Shown: positions 34,642-45,277, counted from the stretch's first letter. The stretch: 64,000 bases of DNA from Alphaproteobacteria bacterium (GCA_020632915.1 JACKEP010000014.1:104609-168608); one strand, 5' to 3'. Numbers and translations: made by a program. Notes: a model not told the origin generated them from the letters alone.

Positions 34642-34645
34642 CCGC

Positions 34646-35437
34646 GTGCACCCCTGGCTGCAGCTGTGGGGTGACGTCCGCATCTCGACGTACTTCGCGT
34701 GCATCGCCGCGGGGCTGTCGATCGCCACCTTCGTGCTGAGGCGGGAGGCCCGACGGGCCGGCCTGCGCACGCGGGACGTGTTCGACGTCGCGCTGCTGGT
34801 GATGCCGGCTGCGTTCCTCGGCGCGCGGCTGTTCGTGGCGTTCGAGTCGCCGCGCGCGTTCCTGGCCGACCCGTGGCTGCTGCTCGCCCCCGGCGTCGGC
34901 TTCGTGTTCTACGGCGCGTTCCTCGGCGGCGCGGGCAGCATGGTGGTGCTGTCGCTGCTCAAGGGGCTCGACCCCTGGCGGGTGCTGGGTGCGGTCGCAC
35001 CGGCCGTGCCGATGGGCCAGGCGTTCGCGCGTCTGGGCTGCCTCGGCGCGGGGTGCTGTCACGGTCGTCCGGCCGACTGGCCCCTGGGCATCACCGTGCC
35101 GTGGAACGTGCGGTACCACACGGTCGGCGCCCTGCCCGAGCCGCTGCTGGCCGTCCCCCTCCACCCGTCGCCGCTGTACGAGTCGCTCGGCTGCATCGGC
35201 CTGTTCGTGGGCCTGACCTGGCTGCACCGTCGCGAGCGCTATCCGGGCGAGGCGTTCCTCGGCCTGCTGGTGGGCTACGGTGCGCTGCGCGCCTCCCTCG
35301 AGCCGTTCCGCGGCGACCTGGAGCGCGGCTTCTGGTTCGGCGACCACGTGTCGACGGCCCAGCTCACCTCGGCGATCGTCGTCGCCGTCGCCCTGCTCGT
35401 CCACCTCTACCGGAAGCGCACGTGCACCCCGTCCTGA
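34646..35437 (+). CDS. lgt: Prolipoprotein diacylglyceryl transferase, first copy
   Basis: A 263-residue membrane protein that attaches diacylglycerol to the lipobox Cys of prolipoproteins. It has about seven helices, the RLGCLGAGCCHG motif (129-140) typical of Lgt from this group, and HPSPLYES (173-180) matching HPTQLYE of the family with changes at two positions. GTG start four bases after the second lspA stop. The HGGL-equivalent loop reads GVGFVFYGAFLGG. It may be a divergent paralogue with altered lipid or substrate preference. Confidence 0.88.
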   Translation: MHPWLQLWGDVRISTYFACIAAGLSIATFVLRREARRAGLRTRDVFDVALLVMPAAFLGARLFVAFESPRAFLADPWLLLAPGVGFVFYGAFLGGAGSMVVLSLLKGLDPWRVLGAVAPAVPMGQAFARLGCLGAGCCHGRPADWPLGITVPWNVRYHTVGALPEPLLAVPLHPSPLYESLGCIGLFVGLTWLHRRERYPGEAFLGLLVGYGALRASLEPFRGDLERGFWFGDHVSTAQLTSAIVVAVALLVHLYRKRTCTPS

Positions 35438-36192
35438 TCGACGTCGACGGCTTCGCGCTGCACACCTACGGGGCCCTGGGGGCCGCGGGCTTCCTCGTGC
35501 TGTGCGCGGTGTCGCTGCTGGAGGCCCGGCGCAAGGGCTGGGACACCGACAAGGTCGTCGACATCATCTTCTGGACCGCGTTGGCCGCCATCGCGGGCAG
35601 CCGGGTGCTGTTCTTCCTCCAGAACCCGGGCACGCTCACGAGCCCCGTCGACCTGATCAACCTGCGCACCGGCGGGCTCGTGTTCTACGGCGCGTTCGTC
35701 GCGCTGCCCGTGGGGCTCGCCGTCATCCACCGCACCGGGCTGCCGCTGCTCCCCGTGGCCGACATGTTCGCGCGCTCGCTGCCGCTGGCCCACGGCATCG
35801 CCCGGCTCGGCTGCTTCGGCGCCGGCTGCTGCTACGGCAGCCCCACCGACGTGCCCTGGGCGGTCACGTTCACCGACCCGCTGTCGGTGGCCCCGCACGA
35901 CGTCGCCCTGCACCCCACCCAGCTGTACGAGGCCGCCGGGCTGTTCGCCCTGTTCTCGGCGTTGACCTGGTACGCGCCCCGCAAGCGCTTCGACGGCCAG
36001 ATCCTGCTGCTCTACCTCGGGGGCTACGCGGCCCTGCGCTTCGCGGTGGAGTTCTTCCGCGGCGACCCCGACCGCTACTTCCTGATCGACCCGTGGCTGT
36101 CGACGTCGCAGGCGATCGCGGTGGGCTTTGCGGTGGTGGTGGCGGTGGCGTGGCCGGTGCTGGCCCGCCGACCGGCCGCGCCGACGGCGTGA
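35422..36192 (+). CDS. lgt: Prolipoprotein diacylglyceryl transferase, second copy
   Basis: A 256-residue Lgt with motifs closer to the family standard than the first copy: GGLVFYGAF (84-92), RLGCFGAGCCYG (128-139) and an exact HPTQLYE (164-170). The GTG start lies inside the end of the first lgt (16-bp overlap). The gene converges on comEC, whose open frame runs 323 bp into it on the opposite strand. The co-occurrence of two lspA and two lgt genes is notable. Confidence 0.92.
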   Translation: MHPVLIDVDGFALHTYGALGAAGFLVLCAVSLLEARRKGWDTDKVVDIIFWTALAAIAGSRVLFFLQNPGTLTSPVDLINLRTGGLVFYGAFVALPVGLAVIHRTGLPLLPVADMFARSLPLAHGIARLGCFGAGCCYGSPTDVPWAVTFTDPLSVAPHDVALHPTQLYEAAGLFALFSALTWYAPRKRFDGQILLLYLGGYAALRFAVEFFRGDPDRYFLIDPWLSTSQAIAVGFAVVVAVAWPVLARRPAAPTA

Positions 36193-38353
36193 GCGCGGGG
36201 AGCGTCCGCCAGCCCACGCCCTGCCGGTGCGACCACACCCGCCCGCTGCCGTCGAGCGCCACGGTGATCGTGCCGTGCAGGTCCGACCGGAGCAGCGGGA
36301 TGCCGCGGGCGACGAGGCGTCCCACCACGACCGGATCGGGGTGACCGTAGCGGTTGCGCCGACCGGCCTGCGCCACCGCGAGCCCCGGGTGCAGCGCGTC
36401 GAGCCAGGCCGGATCCGACGACGTGCGGCTGCCGTGGTGGGCCAGCGCCAGCACGGCCACACCCCCGACGTCACCCGCGAGGCGCCGCTCCACCGCGTCG
36501 CCCACGTCGCCCGGGAGCACCACGCGGTCGTCGGCTGAGCCCAGCGCCAGCACCACCGACCCGTCGTTGCGCGGGCCGTCCGCACCGCCCGGCGGGGGCC
36601 ACAGGCGATCCGGCGGCCCGAACACCACGGGGACGTCCCGGTGGGCCGCCACCGCGAGCAGTGCGTCGAGGTCGTCGTCGTCCGCCACGTACAGGACGTC
36701 GACGTCGATCGTGTCGAGCACGTCGACGATCCCGCCGGCGTGGTCGGCGTCGGCATGGGACGCCACGACGGCGTCCAGGTGGCGCACCCGCGCGCGCCGC
36801 AGCCACGCGGCCGCCCCGCTCCACGGGGTGCCGCCGTCCACCAGCCACACCTGCCCGTCCGCCCGCCGGACCAGCGCGCACGCGCCCTGGCCCACATCGG
36901 GGAACGTCACCGACGGCACCACCGGCGCAGGCCACGGCCGCCACAGCACCAGGGCCACGCCCACCGCCGACAGCAGCGGCCGCCGCGCGCCGACGAACAG
37001 GCCGCAGAGCAGGAGCGCGCCGAGCGGTCCCACCGCAGGGCGCCAGGGATCGACGTCGCACCACCCCAGCACCAGCAGGAACAGGCTCGTCGCCGGCTGG
37101 CCGAGGTCCGCGGCCCAGCCCGCGATGGGGTCCGGCGCCAACACCCCCGCGAACGCCAGCGGCACCAGCACGAACGCGGTGTAGGGCATCGCGAACACGT
37201 TGGCGACCGGGCCCAAGGGGGCGACCGCCTGGAACCACCACGCCGCCGCCGGCAGCGTGCCGACGGTGGCCGCGAGCGTGGCGATCAGGCCCTGGGCGAG
37301 CCACGCGAGCGGCCACGGCAGGTCGGGCGGCACCCGGCGGGCCATCGCGCGGCCCCAGGTGAGCAAGCCGGCCACGGCGCCGAACGACAGCTGGAACGAC
37401 GGCCCGCCCACCGCCGCCGGATCGGCGACCAGCACGAGCGTCGCGACGAGCCCGAGCACCGACAGGCCCTTGAGCCGCCGCCCCGTCATCAGCGCACCCG
37501 ACGCCAAGACCACCATCGTCGCCGCGCGCTGGGCGCTCACCGGTGCCCCCACGGCCCACGCGAACCCCACGGCCCCGGCGGCCCCGGCCACGTGCACCAT
37601 CCGTCCGTCGACGCCCTCGGGCCGCACCAGCGTGACGAGCCCTCGCGGCACCGCGACGAGCCCGGCCAGCGCCGCGGCCACCAGCCCCACGTGGAAGCCC
37701 GAGATGGCGAGCAGGTGCGACGTGCCCGTGCGGCGCAGCACGGCCTGATCCTCGTCGGTGACCCCGCTGCGATCCCCGGTCGCCAGCGCACGCAGCAGGC
37801 CCGGCAGGCGCGGGTCGGGCGCCGGTGGTGTGGGCCCCGTCGCCCGCACCACCGACGCCGCGAGCTGGGTGCGCACGCGCGACCGCATGGCCGCCCGCAC
37901 CGCGTCCGGACCCCCAGGAGGCCCACCCGCCTCCACCGGACGCGCGAGCCCGAACACGACGATCGTCTGTCCGGGCGACACCCGCGCACCCCACGGCAAC
38001 AGCACGCGCACGCGCCCCGCCGTCGGGTGCCCCACGCCGCCCGGTGACGTCCACCAGGCGGCCTCCACATCCACCGCGCGCCCCAAGGGCGCCCCCACCA
38101 CCACGCCCTGCAGCGCCATCGGACCCCGCAGCCGCGGTCCCTGCGGCACCGACGCGACCGCGAGCAGGCCGAGCCCGAGGCCGATGGCCAGCTCGGTCGC
38201 CCGCACCCCGCGCGCCTGGAGCCGCGCGAGCAGGAGCCGTGCGGCGAGCGCGACGAGCCCGACCGCGAGCGCCACCTCCACGTCGACGGGACACCACGGC
38301 CACGCCGTCACCCCGAGCACCACCCCGACCCCGACCCCCGCGAACCGGTCCAC
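35870..38353 (-). CDS. comEC: ComEC/Rec2-family DNA-uptake channel protein
   Basis: A multi-pass membrane protein of 827 residues as an open frame. The N-terminal helices and OB-like domain precede the Competence domain with TGTSHLLAISGFHVGL (near 220). The C-terminal metallo-beta-lactamase-like domain has FPDVGQGAC (about 485) and SHADADHAGG (about 530). It should form the inner-membrane channel for single-stranded DNA uptake. GTG at 38353 is chosen for its GGAGG site. The last roughly 107 residues, Pro/Arg/Ser-rich and antisense to the second lgt, have no family counterpart, because no stop codon occurs at the expected end near 36195. A frameshift or a real extension are both possible. Confidence 0.85.
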   Translation of the reverse strand: MDRFAGVGVGVVLGVTAWPWCPVDVEVALAVGLVALAARLLLARLQARGVRATELAIGLGLGLLAVASVPQGPRLRGPMALQGVVVGAPLGRAVDVEAAWWTSPGGVGHPTAGRVRVLLPWGARVSPGQTIVVFGLARPVEAGGPPGGPDAVRAAMRSRVRTQLAASVVRATGPTPPAPDPRLPGLLRALATGDRSGVTDEDQAVLRRTGTSHLLAISGFHVGLVAAALAGLVAVPRGLVTLVRPEGVDGRMVHVAGAAGAVGFAWAVGAPVSAQRAATMVVLASGALMTGRRLKGLSVLGLVATLVLVADPAAVGGPSFQLSFGAVAGLLTWGRAMARRVPPDLPWPLAWLAQGLIATLAATVGTLPAAAWWFQAVAPLGPVANVFAMPYTAFVLVPLAFAGVLAPDPIAGWAADLGQPATSLFLLVLGWCDVDPWRPAVGPLGALLLCGLFVGARRPLLSAVGVALVLWRPWPAPVVPSVTFPDVGQGACALVRRADGQVWLVDGGTPWSGAAAWLRRARVRHLDAVVASHADADHAGGIVDVLDTIDVDVLYVADDDDLDALLAVAAHRDVPVVFGPPDRLWPPPGGADGPRNDGSVVLALGSADDRVVLPGDVGDAVERRLAGDVGGVAVLALAHHGSRTSSDPAWLDALHPGLAVAQAGRRNRYGHPDPVVVGRLVARGIPLLRSDLHGTITVALDGSGRVWSHRQGVGWRTLPALTPSARPVGGPAPATPPPPPPQSPPRSPATSTATGRSGSSGRGRRGRTPPRSAGPRSPRGRAAGSGRRSACGARTRSTPRTGRTARRPRTAGWGAGRRRAGPPTAGR

Positions 38354-38549
38354 GCGCGCCTCCGGTGGACGCGAGGTCACGGGCCGTGCCAGCGACTGTG
38401 GGCGTTCGAGCGTCAGCAAGCGACGGACACCCGACGCCGGACGGGCAGGAGCGGGGCTTGCACCGGCGCGCTGCGTCCGACACCCCCCGTCCGACGGTGG
38501 TGGTGCCGTCGGGCTCGCGCTAACGGAGCGCCTCACCTGCGGAGGGTGG

Positions 38550-39509
38550 ATGCCCCGTCGAACCTTCGCCCTCTGCCTCGCCGGCCTCGTGGGCGCTGCC
38601 AGGGCCCACGCCACCGAGCCGGAGGCCGCGTCCCCCGAGGCGACGGACACGCCCGCCGACGACGGCGACGCCCTCCCGCCTTCACCCCCGCCGCCGACGC
38701 TGGTCGACGCTGGTCGACGCCCCCGCCCGCTCGCGTTCCACCCCACCCCCGGCGACCTGTGGGGGGTGCAGATCCGCCGCGCGTCGTCGTCGGTGACCCA
38801 GGTGGACGGCGCGCCCGGCGACGACGACGGCAGCCAGACGGCCACCCACGAGCTCGTCGCCATCGTGCAGCCCGGCACGCCCGACCCGCGCGTCGCCCTG
38901 CGCATCGACCACGTCACGCTCGACGACGCCCCGATCGAGACGGTCGCGGCTGTCGAGAAGGCGGTCAAGCGCCTGGGTCACGCCCGCCTGGTGCTGACCG
39001 CCGACCCGCTGCAGCGCGGCGTGGTCGACGCGGTCGACGTCCCCGAAGACCTCGACGCCGTCGATCCCGTCGCGGTCGAGCTGTTCGGCGACGCCGGCTG
39101 GGCGCTCGGTCTGGTCACCGTCCCCCTGCCCGACGCCCCCGTGGGCCGCGGCGCCTCGTGGACGTGGACCCGGCCGGCCCTCGAGATGGGCGTGCCGGTC
39201 GATCAGGAGATGACGGCGACCCTCGTGCAGCGCAAGGGCGACCGGGTGGTGCTCGACCTGACGGTCGCGATGCGCGCCTCCGGCGACGCGGAGGGCATGC
39301 AGGTCACGCTCGACGCCGACGGCACGGGGCGCGTCTGGCTGGATCTGGCGCGGCCGCTCGTGTCGGCCGCGTCGCTGTCGCTGAACGGCGGTCTCGCCGG
39401 CGGCTGGACCGACGACGCGGGCGACCACACCCTGCAGGGCAGCTTCCACGTCGACCTCGCGGTGGCCTCCCGCGACGTCGGACAGCAGGTCGTCGTCCCC
39501 GGTCGATGA
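38550..39509 (+). CDS. Exported protein of unknown function
   Basis: A 319-residue protein with a signal peptide (MPRRTFALCLAGLVGAARAHA), an acidic Pro-rich linker and a beta-rich domain: LAFHPTPGDLWGVQI, VVLDLTVAMRASGDAEGMQVTLDADGTG. The sequence has the general shape of periplasmic or lipoprotein domains of the DUF6263 kind, but this is a weak impression. ATG with a strong GGAGGG site. It is divergent from comEC and followed by malate dehydrogenase about 100 bp on. No enzyme motif is evident. Confidence 0.7.
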   Translation: MPRRTFALCLAGLVGAARAHATEPEAASPEATDTPADDGDALPPSPPPPTLVDAGRRPRPLAFHPTPGDLWGVQIRRASSSVTQVDGAPGDDDGSQTATHELVAIVQPGTPDPRVALRIDHVTLDDAPIETVAAVEKAVKRLGHARLVLTADPLQRGVVDAVDVPEDLDAVDPVAVELFGDAGWALGLVTVPLPDAPVGRGASWTWTRPALEMGVPVDQEMTATLVQRKGDRVVLDLTVAMRASGDAEGMQVTLDADGTGRVWLDLARPLVSAASLSLNGGLAGGWTDDAGDHTLQGSFHVDLAVASRDVGQQVVVPGR

Positions 39510-39522
39510 ACCCGACGCGCAC

Positions 39523-39528
39523 GGTTAG
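39523..39528 (+). promoter_or_regulatory. GGTTAG element upstream of mdh
   Basis: GGTTAG lies about 85 bp upstream of the malate dehydrogenase start. The same hexamer occurs before other genes here. Confidence 0.3.
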
Positions 39529-39612
39529 CTCTCCCGACCGTCCAGCCTCGACGACCCGGCCCCCCACGGACCCCGTCGCCCCGGCCATCCCCCCTCGTTC
39601 ACGGAGGTTTCC

Positions 39613-40587
39613 ATGCCCGCTCCGATCCGCGTCGCCGTCACCGGTGCCGCCGGCAACATCGGCTACGCGCTCATCTGGCGCATCGCGTCCGGCAGCTGCT
39701 TCGGCCCCGATCAGCCCGTCATCCTCTCGCTCCTCGAGATCACGCCGGTGCTGCCGCGGCTCGAGGGCACGGTGATGGAGCTGGTGGACTCCGCGTTCCC
39801 GCTCGTCCACGGCATCGAAGCCACCGACGACGCCAACGTCGCGTTCCACAACGCCGACGCCGTGTTCCTCGTGGGCTCCCGCCCCCGCAGCAAGGACATG
39901 GACCGCTCCGACCTCGTGGCCGCCAACGGCCCGATCTTCGTCGGTCAGGGCCAGGCGCTCAACCACGCCGCGCGCGACGTCAAGGTGCTCACGGTCGGCA
40001 ACCCGTGCAACACCAACTGCCTGATCGCCAACGCCCACGCGCCCGACATCCCCTCCACGCAGTTCACCGCGATGACGCGCCTCGACCAGAACCGCGCCCA
40101 CGGCATGCTCGCCGAGAAGGCCGGCACGCCGGTGGCCAACGTCCACGACGTGGTGGTCTGGGGCAACCACGGCCCCACGATGTACCCCGACGTCACGTGG
40201 GCCACGGTCAACGGCAAGAAGGTCTCCGAGTCCTACGACGCCGGCTGGCTGCGCGGCGAGTTCCTCGACACCGTCTCCGATCGCGGCCGCGCCGTGATCG
40301 CCGCCCGCGGTGCCTCGTCGGCGGCGTCCGCCGCCAGCTCCGCCGTCGACCACATGCGCGACTGGCACCTGGGCTCGGGCGAGCGCATCGTGTCGATGGG
40401 CGTGGTGTCGCAGGGCCAGTACGGCATCCCCGAGGGCCTGGTCTACTCCATGCCGTGCCGCACGAAGAACGGCCGCTGGGAGGTCGTCGAGGGTCTCCAG
40501 GTCGACGAGTTCGGCCGCAAGAAGATCCAGGAGAACATCGACGCGCTGCAGCAGGAGCGCGCCGCGGTCGCCGACCTCCTCGGCTGA
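39613..40587 (+). CDS. mdh: Malate dehydrogenase
   Basis: A 324-residue NAD-dependent enzyme of the TCA cycle, reversibly oxidising malate to oxaloacetate. The Rossmann motif is TGAAGNIGYAL (residues 9-19). Substrate-binding Arg lies in GSRPRSKDMDRSD. NPCNTN and MTRLDQNRA follow, and the catalytic His is in VWGNHGPTMYPD. It is of the cytosolic-type MDH group by length and the GNHG motif. ATG with GGAGG upstream. Monocistronic: a hairpin follows at 40633. Confidence 0.95.
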   Translation: MPAPIRVAVTGAAGNIGYALIWRIASGSCFGPDQPVILSLLEITPVLPRLEGTVMELVDSAFPLVHGIEATDDANVAFHNADAVFLVGSRPRSKDMDRSDLVAANGPIFVGQGQALNHAARDVKVLTVGNPCNTNCLIANAHAPDIPSTQFTAMTRLDQNRAHGMLAEKAGTPVANVHDVVVWGNHGPTMYPDVTWATVNGKKVSESYDAGWLRGEFLDTVSDRGRAVIAARGASSAASAASSAVDHMRDWHLGSGERIVSMGVVSQGQYGIPEGLVYSMPCRTKNGRWEVVEGLQVDEFGRKKIQENIDALQQERAAVADLLG

Positions 40588-40632
40588 TCGCCACCGCCGC
40601 CTGGCCCGACACCGTGCGGGCCAGGACGCACC

Positions 40633-40665
40633 ACGGGCCGGCTCCTCGTCGAGGAACCGGCCCGT
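40633..40665. terminator. Hairpin terminator between mdh and the convergent small gene
   Basis: ACGGGCCGGCTCCTCG and CGAGGAACCGGCCCGT form a long stem with a single mismatch, starting 45 bp after the mdh stop. There is no clear T-run. Its position between convergent genes suggests it serves both. Confidence 0.6.
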
Positions 40666-40737
40666 GATCGCTCAGGGGGCGCATCCGCTCCGGCGATGCC
40701 CCCCGCTAGGGGAGAGGCGCCGCCCACGCGGGCGACG

Positions 40738-41040
40738 TCAGTGCTTGCTGGCCTTGGCGACGGCCTCGTCGGCCTCTTCGCGCGAGCGGCCGACGTAGCG
40801 GCTCCAGCCGAAGGCGAGGGCGATCACGCCCAGCACCGCGACGGCGGCCAGGCCCATCTCCCACATGTCGATCAGCGGGACCCACGCGAACAGGTCGGGG
40901 TTGGACACCAGGCTGATCTGGTAGGCCACGTAGCCGAAGAGCGACAGCGGGATGAACCACAGCGCCACCGTGAGGATGGCCTGATCGAACCCACGCGAGT
41001 CTTCATCACGGCGACGACGCGCCCGTTGCTGGCTGGACAT
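40738..41040 (-). CDS. Small two-helix membrane protein
   Basis: A 100-residue protein. A basic N terminus (QQRARRRRDEDSRG) precedes two membrane helices (about 20-42 and 55-77), joined by a short loop, with a charged C terminus rich in Ala, Glu and Lys. The ATG at 41040 has AGGAGG upstream. In-frame ATG codons further upstream lack such a site. Family unknown. The Arg-rich start before the first helix suggests the N terminus is cytoplasmic. Confidence 0.72.
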   Translation of the reverse strand: MSSQQRARRRRDEDSRGFDQAILTVALWFIPLSLFGYVAYQISLVSNPDLFAWVPLIDMWEMGLAAVAVLGVIALAFGWSRYVGRSREEADEAVAKASKH

Positions 41041-41463
41041 CACGAGCCTCCTGAACCGAAGGGACCGGATCGACACCACGGGACGGACGCTCTTGCGTCG
41101 GCCGTGGGAGAGAACACGGTCGGAGGGAGGGGCCCGACCCTCCATCCGCCTGGATCGTACCCGAACGACGCCACCCTGTCACCGACTGTTCGAACTTCCC
41201 CTCAAGTCTTTTGCAGACCGTACGATAGGCCACGCCACCCGGTCGGGGGACCCCCGGTACCGAACGCGACCCAGGTGCACCGCCGACGATCGTCACCGCG
41301 AGATGCGTCGTTGTTCCGGCCGGATTCGCGACACTCGCATCCGGGTCACGGATACCGGTGTGAAACCGGCGCCGAGAGGTTTCACGCCTCGGACGGCGGA
41401 CGCGCCACGTGACGAATCCGTCAGAGGTGTCCTGCGCGCAGGACACCCCTCTGCACCGACCCC
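41041..41463. other. Intergenic region with GTAC motifs
   Basis: No gene is seen. It contains CGTACCCGAACGA at 41156-41168 (exact copy of 5982-5994), CGTACGATA at 41219-41227 (exact copy of 7572-7580), and CGGTACCGAACG at 41255-41266. The gpmI terminator-like hairpin lies at its right end. Confidence 0.45.
41423..41452 (-). terminator. Hairpin after gpmI
   Basis: GTGTCCTGC and GCAGGACAC form a perfect 9-bp stem, extended by AGAGG/CCTCT past a two-base bulge. It lies 12 bp beyond the gpmI stop. No T-run follows on the minus strand. Confidence 0.5.
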
Positions 41464-43080
<1,617 letters not shown>

Positions 43081-43150
43081 GGGCTCTCCGGCAGACCCGA
43101 CCTGTGCCCCGATGGTCCGGTGACGTCCACCGTCGGACGCCGCGCCGCCG

Positions 43151-43156
43151 GGTTAC
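43151..43156 (+). promoter_or_regulatory. GGTTAC element upstream of the TIG lipoprotein
   Basis: GGTTAC lies 24 bp before the start codon, in the 100-bp divergent spacer with gpmI. Confidence 0.25.
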
Positions 43157-43180
43157 CCGCCCGCCCGAGGTGACCCCCCG

Positions 43181-43780
43181 ATGGTGCTCCTGCTGCTGCT
43201 CGCCGGCTGCTTCGTCGACCCGCCCGTGGTCGACGCGATCACGCCGTCCGTGCTGATGCCCGGGGACGAGGTCACGCTCACCGGCAGCGCGTTCGGCACC
43301 GATCTCGTCGTCACCCTGGAGGACGGCGCGCGCAGCGTCGTGCTGCCGGTCAACGTCGAGGCGGAGGTGCGCGCGGTGGGCGTGGTCGCCGACGACGTCC
43401 CCCCCGGCCACTACGTCGTCCACGTCCGCCGCGACGACCACCCGGCGGTCCACACCCCCGCGCTCGAGGTGTGGACGGCCGACGCCGAGCCGCCGTGCCG
43501 CAAGCGCTACAGCCTGTCCACCGAGACGTCCCGCACCCAGCGCAAGGTGGCGTTCCTCCGCACGTTCACCGACCGACCGCCCACGCGTCAGGTCTACTTC
43601 GGCGACGACCTCGTCTCGCTGGAGCACACGGCCACGCCGCTGCCCGACGGCGCCACCTGCTCGGCGATCTGGCTGCACACCGCCGACGGTGGGCGCTGGC
43701 TCCTGGCCGACGACGACGCGGTCGACCTGTCGGAGCGTGCCGCCGCCCTCGCGGGCGTGCTCGGCATCCCGCTCGGCTGA
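43181..43780 (+). CDS. Lipoprotein with IPT/TIG-like domain
   Basis: A 199-residue predicted lipoprotein: short signal peptide with lipobox LLAGC. An IPT/TIG-type Ig fold follows (VDAITPSVLMPGDEVTLTGSAFG, then VPPGHYVVHV). The C-terminal domain of unknown fold has two Cys and the segment RQVYFGDDL. ATG with a GAGGTGA site. The envelope location is predicted; no further function can be inferred. Confidence 0.75.
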   Translation: MVLLLLLAGCFVDPPVVDAITPSVLMPGDEVTLTGSAFGTDLVVTLEDGARSVVLPVNVEAEVRAVGVVADDVPPGHYVVHVRRDDHPAVHTPALEVWTADAEPPCRKRYSLSTETSRTQRKVAFLRTFTDRPPTRQVYFGDDLVSLEHTATPLPDGATCSAIWLHTADGGRWLLADDDAVDLSERAAALAGVLGIPLG

Positions 43781-43801
43781 GCGCACCCCCGCGCATCCCC
43801 G

Positions 43802-45277
43802 TCAGCCCTTCTTCTTCGGCGCGTCGTCGAAGGCACCGCGCAGGCTGATCCCGATGCGATGGACGTAGCCGCTGTAGCGCCCGTTCATCTGCGGGAAGAA
43901 CAGGCGGTCCTCCTTGCGGTCGGCCGTGGCCACGGTGACGCCGAACTGGCTGTCGGTCTCCACGCGCGGCACGTACACGTCCTCCTGGAACGACAGACCC
44001 ACGAACACCGGCACCTTGCGCGACACCCGCACGTCGGCGCCCGCCATCAGCTTGACGTCGTCGAAGTCGACCGTGTTCGGCGACAGCAGGCCCGGCATCG
44101 ACGCGGCGCGGTCGAAGACCACCCGACCGATCACGGTGACGAGGTCGTGCACGGCGAAGCGGCCGTGGACACCCAGCCAGAAGCTGTCCTGGTTGCCGCG
44201 CGCCCAGTCGCGATCGAGGGCGAGCAGCTTGCTCGTGGCGGCGTCGATGGTGGTGTTGGTGCTCTGCAGGTCGCGCGTGACGATGCCGAAGTCGTGGTAC
44301 ATGCTCCACCGCACCCAGCCGCCCATCAGCTCCAGGCGCACGCGGTCGGTGACGTCGGCGCGCACGCTGGCCTGCACCCGCATCGGGTAGCTGTAGGTGT
44401 TGGCGCCGTAGCCCTCGAGGTGGGCGCCCACGCCGTCGGTGGTGCACAGGCCCCGCAGCGTGGCCGCTCCGCGCAGCAGCGCGTCCTCGGCGGGCGGGCA
44501 GCCGAAGTCGAGGATCGCGGTGCCCTCGTGCTTGAGCTCGTTGACGCCGGAGAAGAACCCGGCCGACAGGAGCACGCGCGGGTGCAGCCGCACGAAGAAG
44601 CCCGCCTGCAGCGCACCGGAGTGGCCGACGAGCCCGGTGAGCTCGGTGCGCACGAGGTAGCCGCGCTCCTCCAGCTTGTCGTCGGTGCACTGATCCGCGG
44701 GACACGGGACGCCGACCTGATCCTCGAAGGCGTCCGCGAGGTCGGGCAGGAACGCGGTGTCGGTGACGCTGTTGTAGACGCCGTTGACGTAGGTGCCGGC
44801 GATGCCGATGCCGACGCGATCGGCGATGGTGAACGACAGCCCGAGGCTGACGTGCAGGGCCTGGAGCCGGGCGGACCGCAGGTGGGTGCTGGTGGGTCCG
44901 GGGTCCGTCGTGGTGGCGCCCTGCTTGGCGTAGGGCACGTAGACGGCGGCGCCGATCCCCAGGCCGGGCACGCCCGCGTCGGTGACGAAGCCCGCGAACG
45001 GGATCGCGGTGGTGACGCGGAACTGGTCGAGGCCGCCGTTGTAGGGATCGTCGCGGTCGACGTTGACGCCACCGACAATCGGGGCCACCTCGACGAGGAA
45101 CGAGGTGCCGGAGCCGTCCGACATCATCGCCGGGTTCCACCACACCGCGGTGGGGCCGCTGCTCGCGGGCGTGCCGTGCATGCCGCCCACCTCGAGCAGG
45201 TCGAGACCACCGGCCGCGGCCGGTCCGCCCACCGCCAGGCAGGCCAGCAGGCCCACCCACGCGCCACGTTGTCGCAT
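43802..45277 (-). CDS. OmpP1/FadL-family outer-membrane protein
   Basis: A 491-residue outer-membrane beta-barrel. After the signal peptide (WVGLLACLAVGGPAAAGGL) the family's N-terminal hatch region reads GTPASSGPTAVWWNPAMMS, the NPA box of FadL/TodX proteins. Alternating strands end in an aromatic-rich C terminus. These porins take up long-chain fatty acids or other hydrophobic compounds. The C-terminal KKKG after the barrel is unusual. ATG at 45277 has GGGAGG upstream. Confidence 0.85.
   Translation of the reverse strand: MRQRGAWVGLLACLAVGGPAAAGGLDLLEVGGMHGTPASSGPTAVWWNPAMMSDGSGTSFLVEVAPIVGGVNVDRDDPYNGGLDQFRVTTAIPFAGFVTDAGVPGLGIGAAVYVPYAKQGATTTDPGPTSTHLRSARLQALHVSLGLSFTIADRVGIGIAGTYVNGVYNSVTDTAFLPDLADAFEDQVGVPCPADQCTDDKLEERGYLVRTELTGLVGHSGALQAGFFVRLHPRVLLSAGFFSGVNELKHEGTAILDFGCPPAEDALLRGAATLRGLCTTDGVGAHLEGYGANTYSYPMRVQASVRADVTDRVRLELMGGWVRWSMYHDFGIVTRDLQSTNTTIDAATSKLLALDRDWARGNQDSFWLGVHGRFAVHDLVTVIGRVVFDRAASMPGLLSPNTVDFDDVKLMAGADVRVSRKVPVFVGLSFQEDVYVPRVETDSQFGVTVATADRKEDRLFFPQMNGRYSGYVHRIGISLRGAFDDAPKKKG

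Noticed and set aside
33408..35437. Duplicate lspA and lgt genes as an assembly artefact
   Set aside because: The copies differ at many residues and in their tails, so they cannot be a repeated read or collapsed duplicate.
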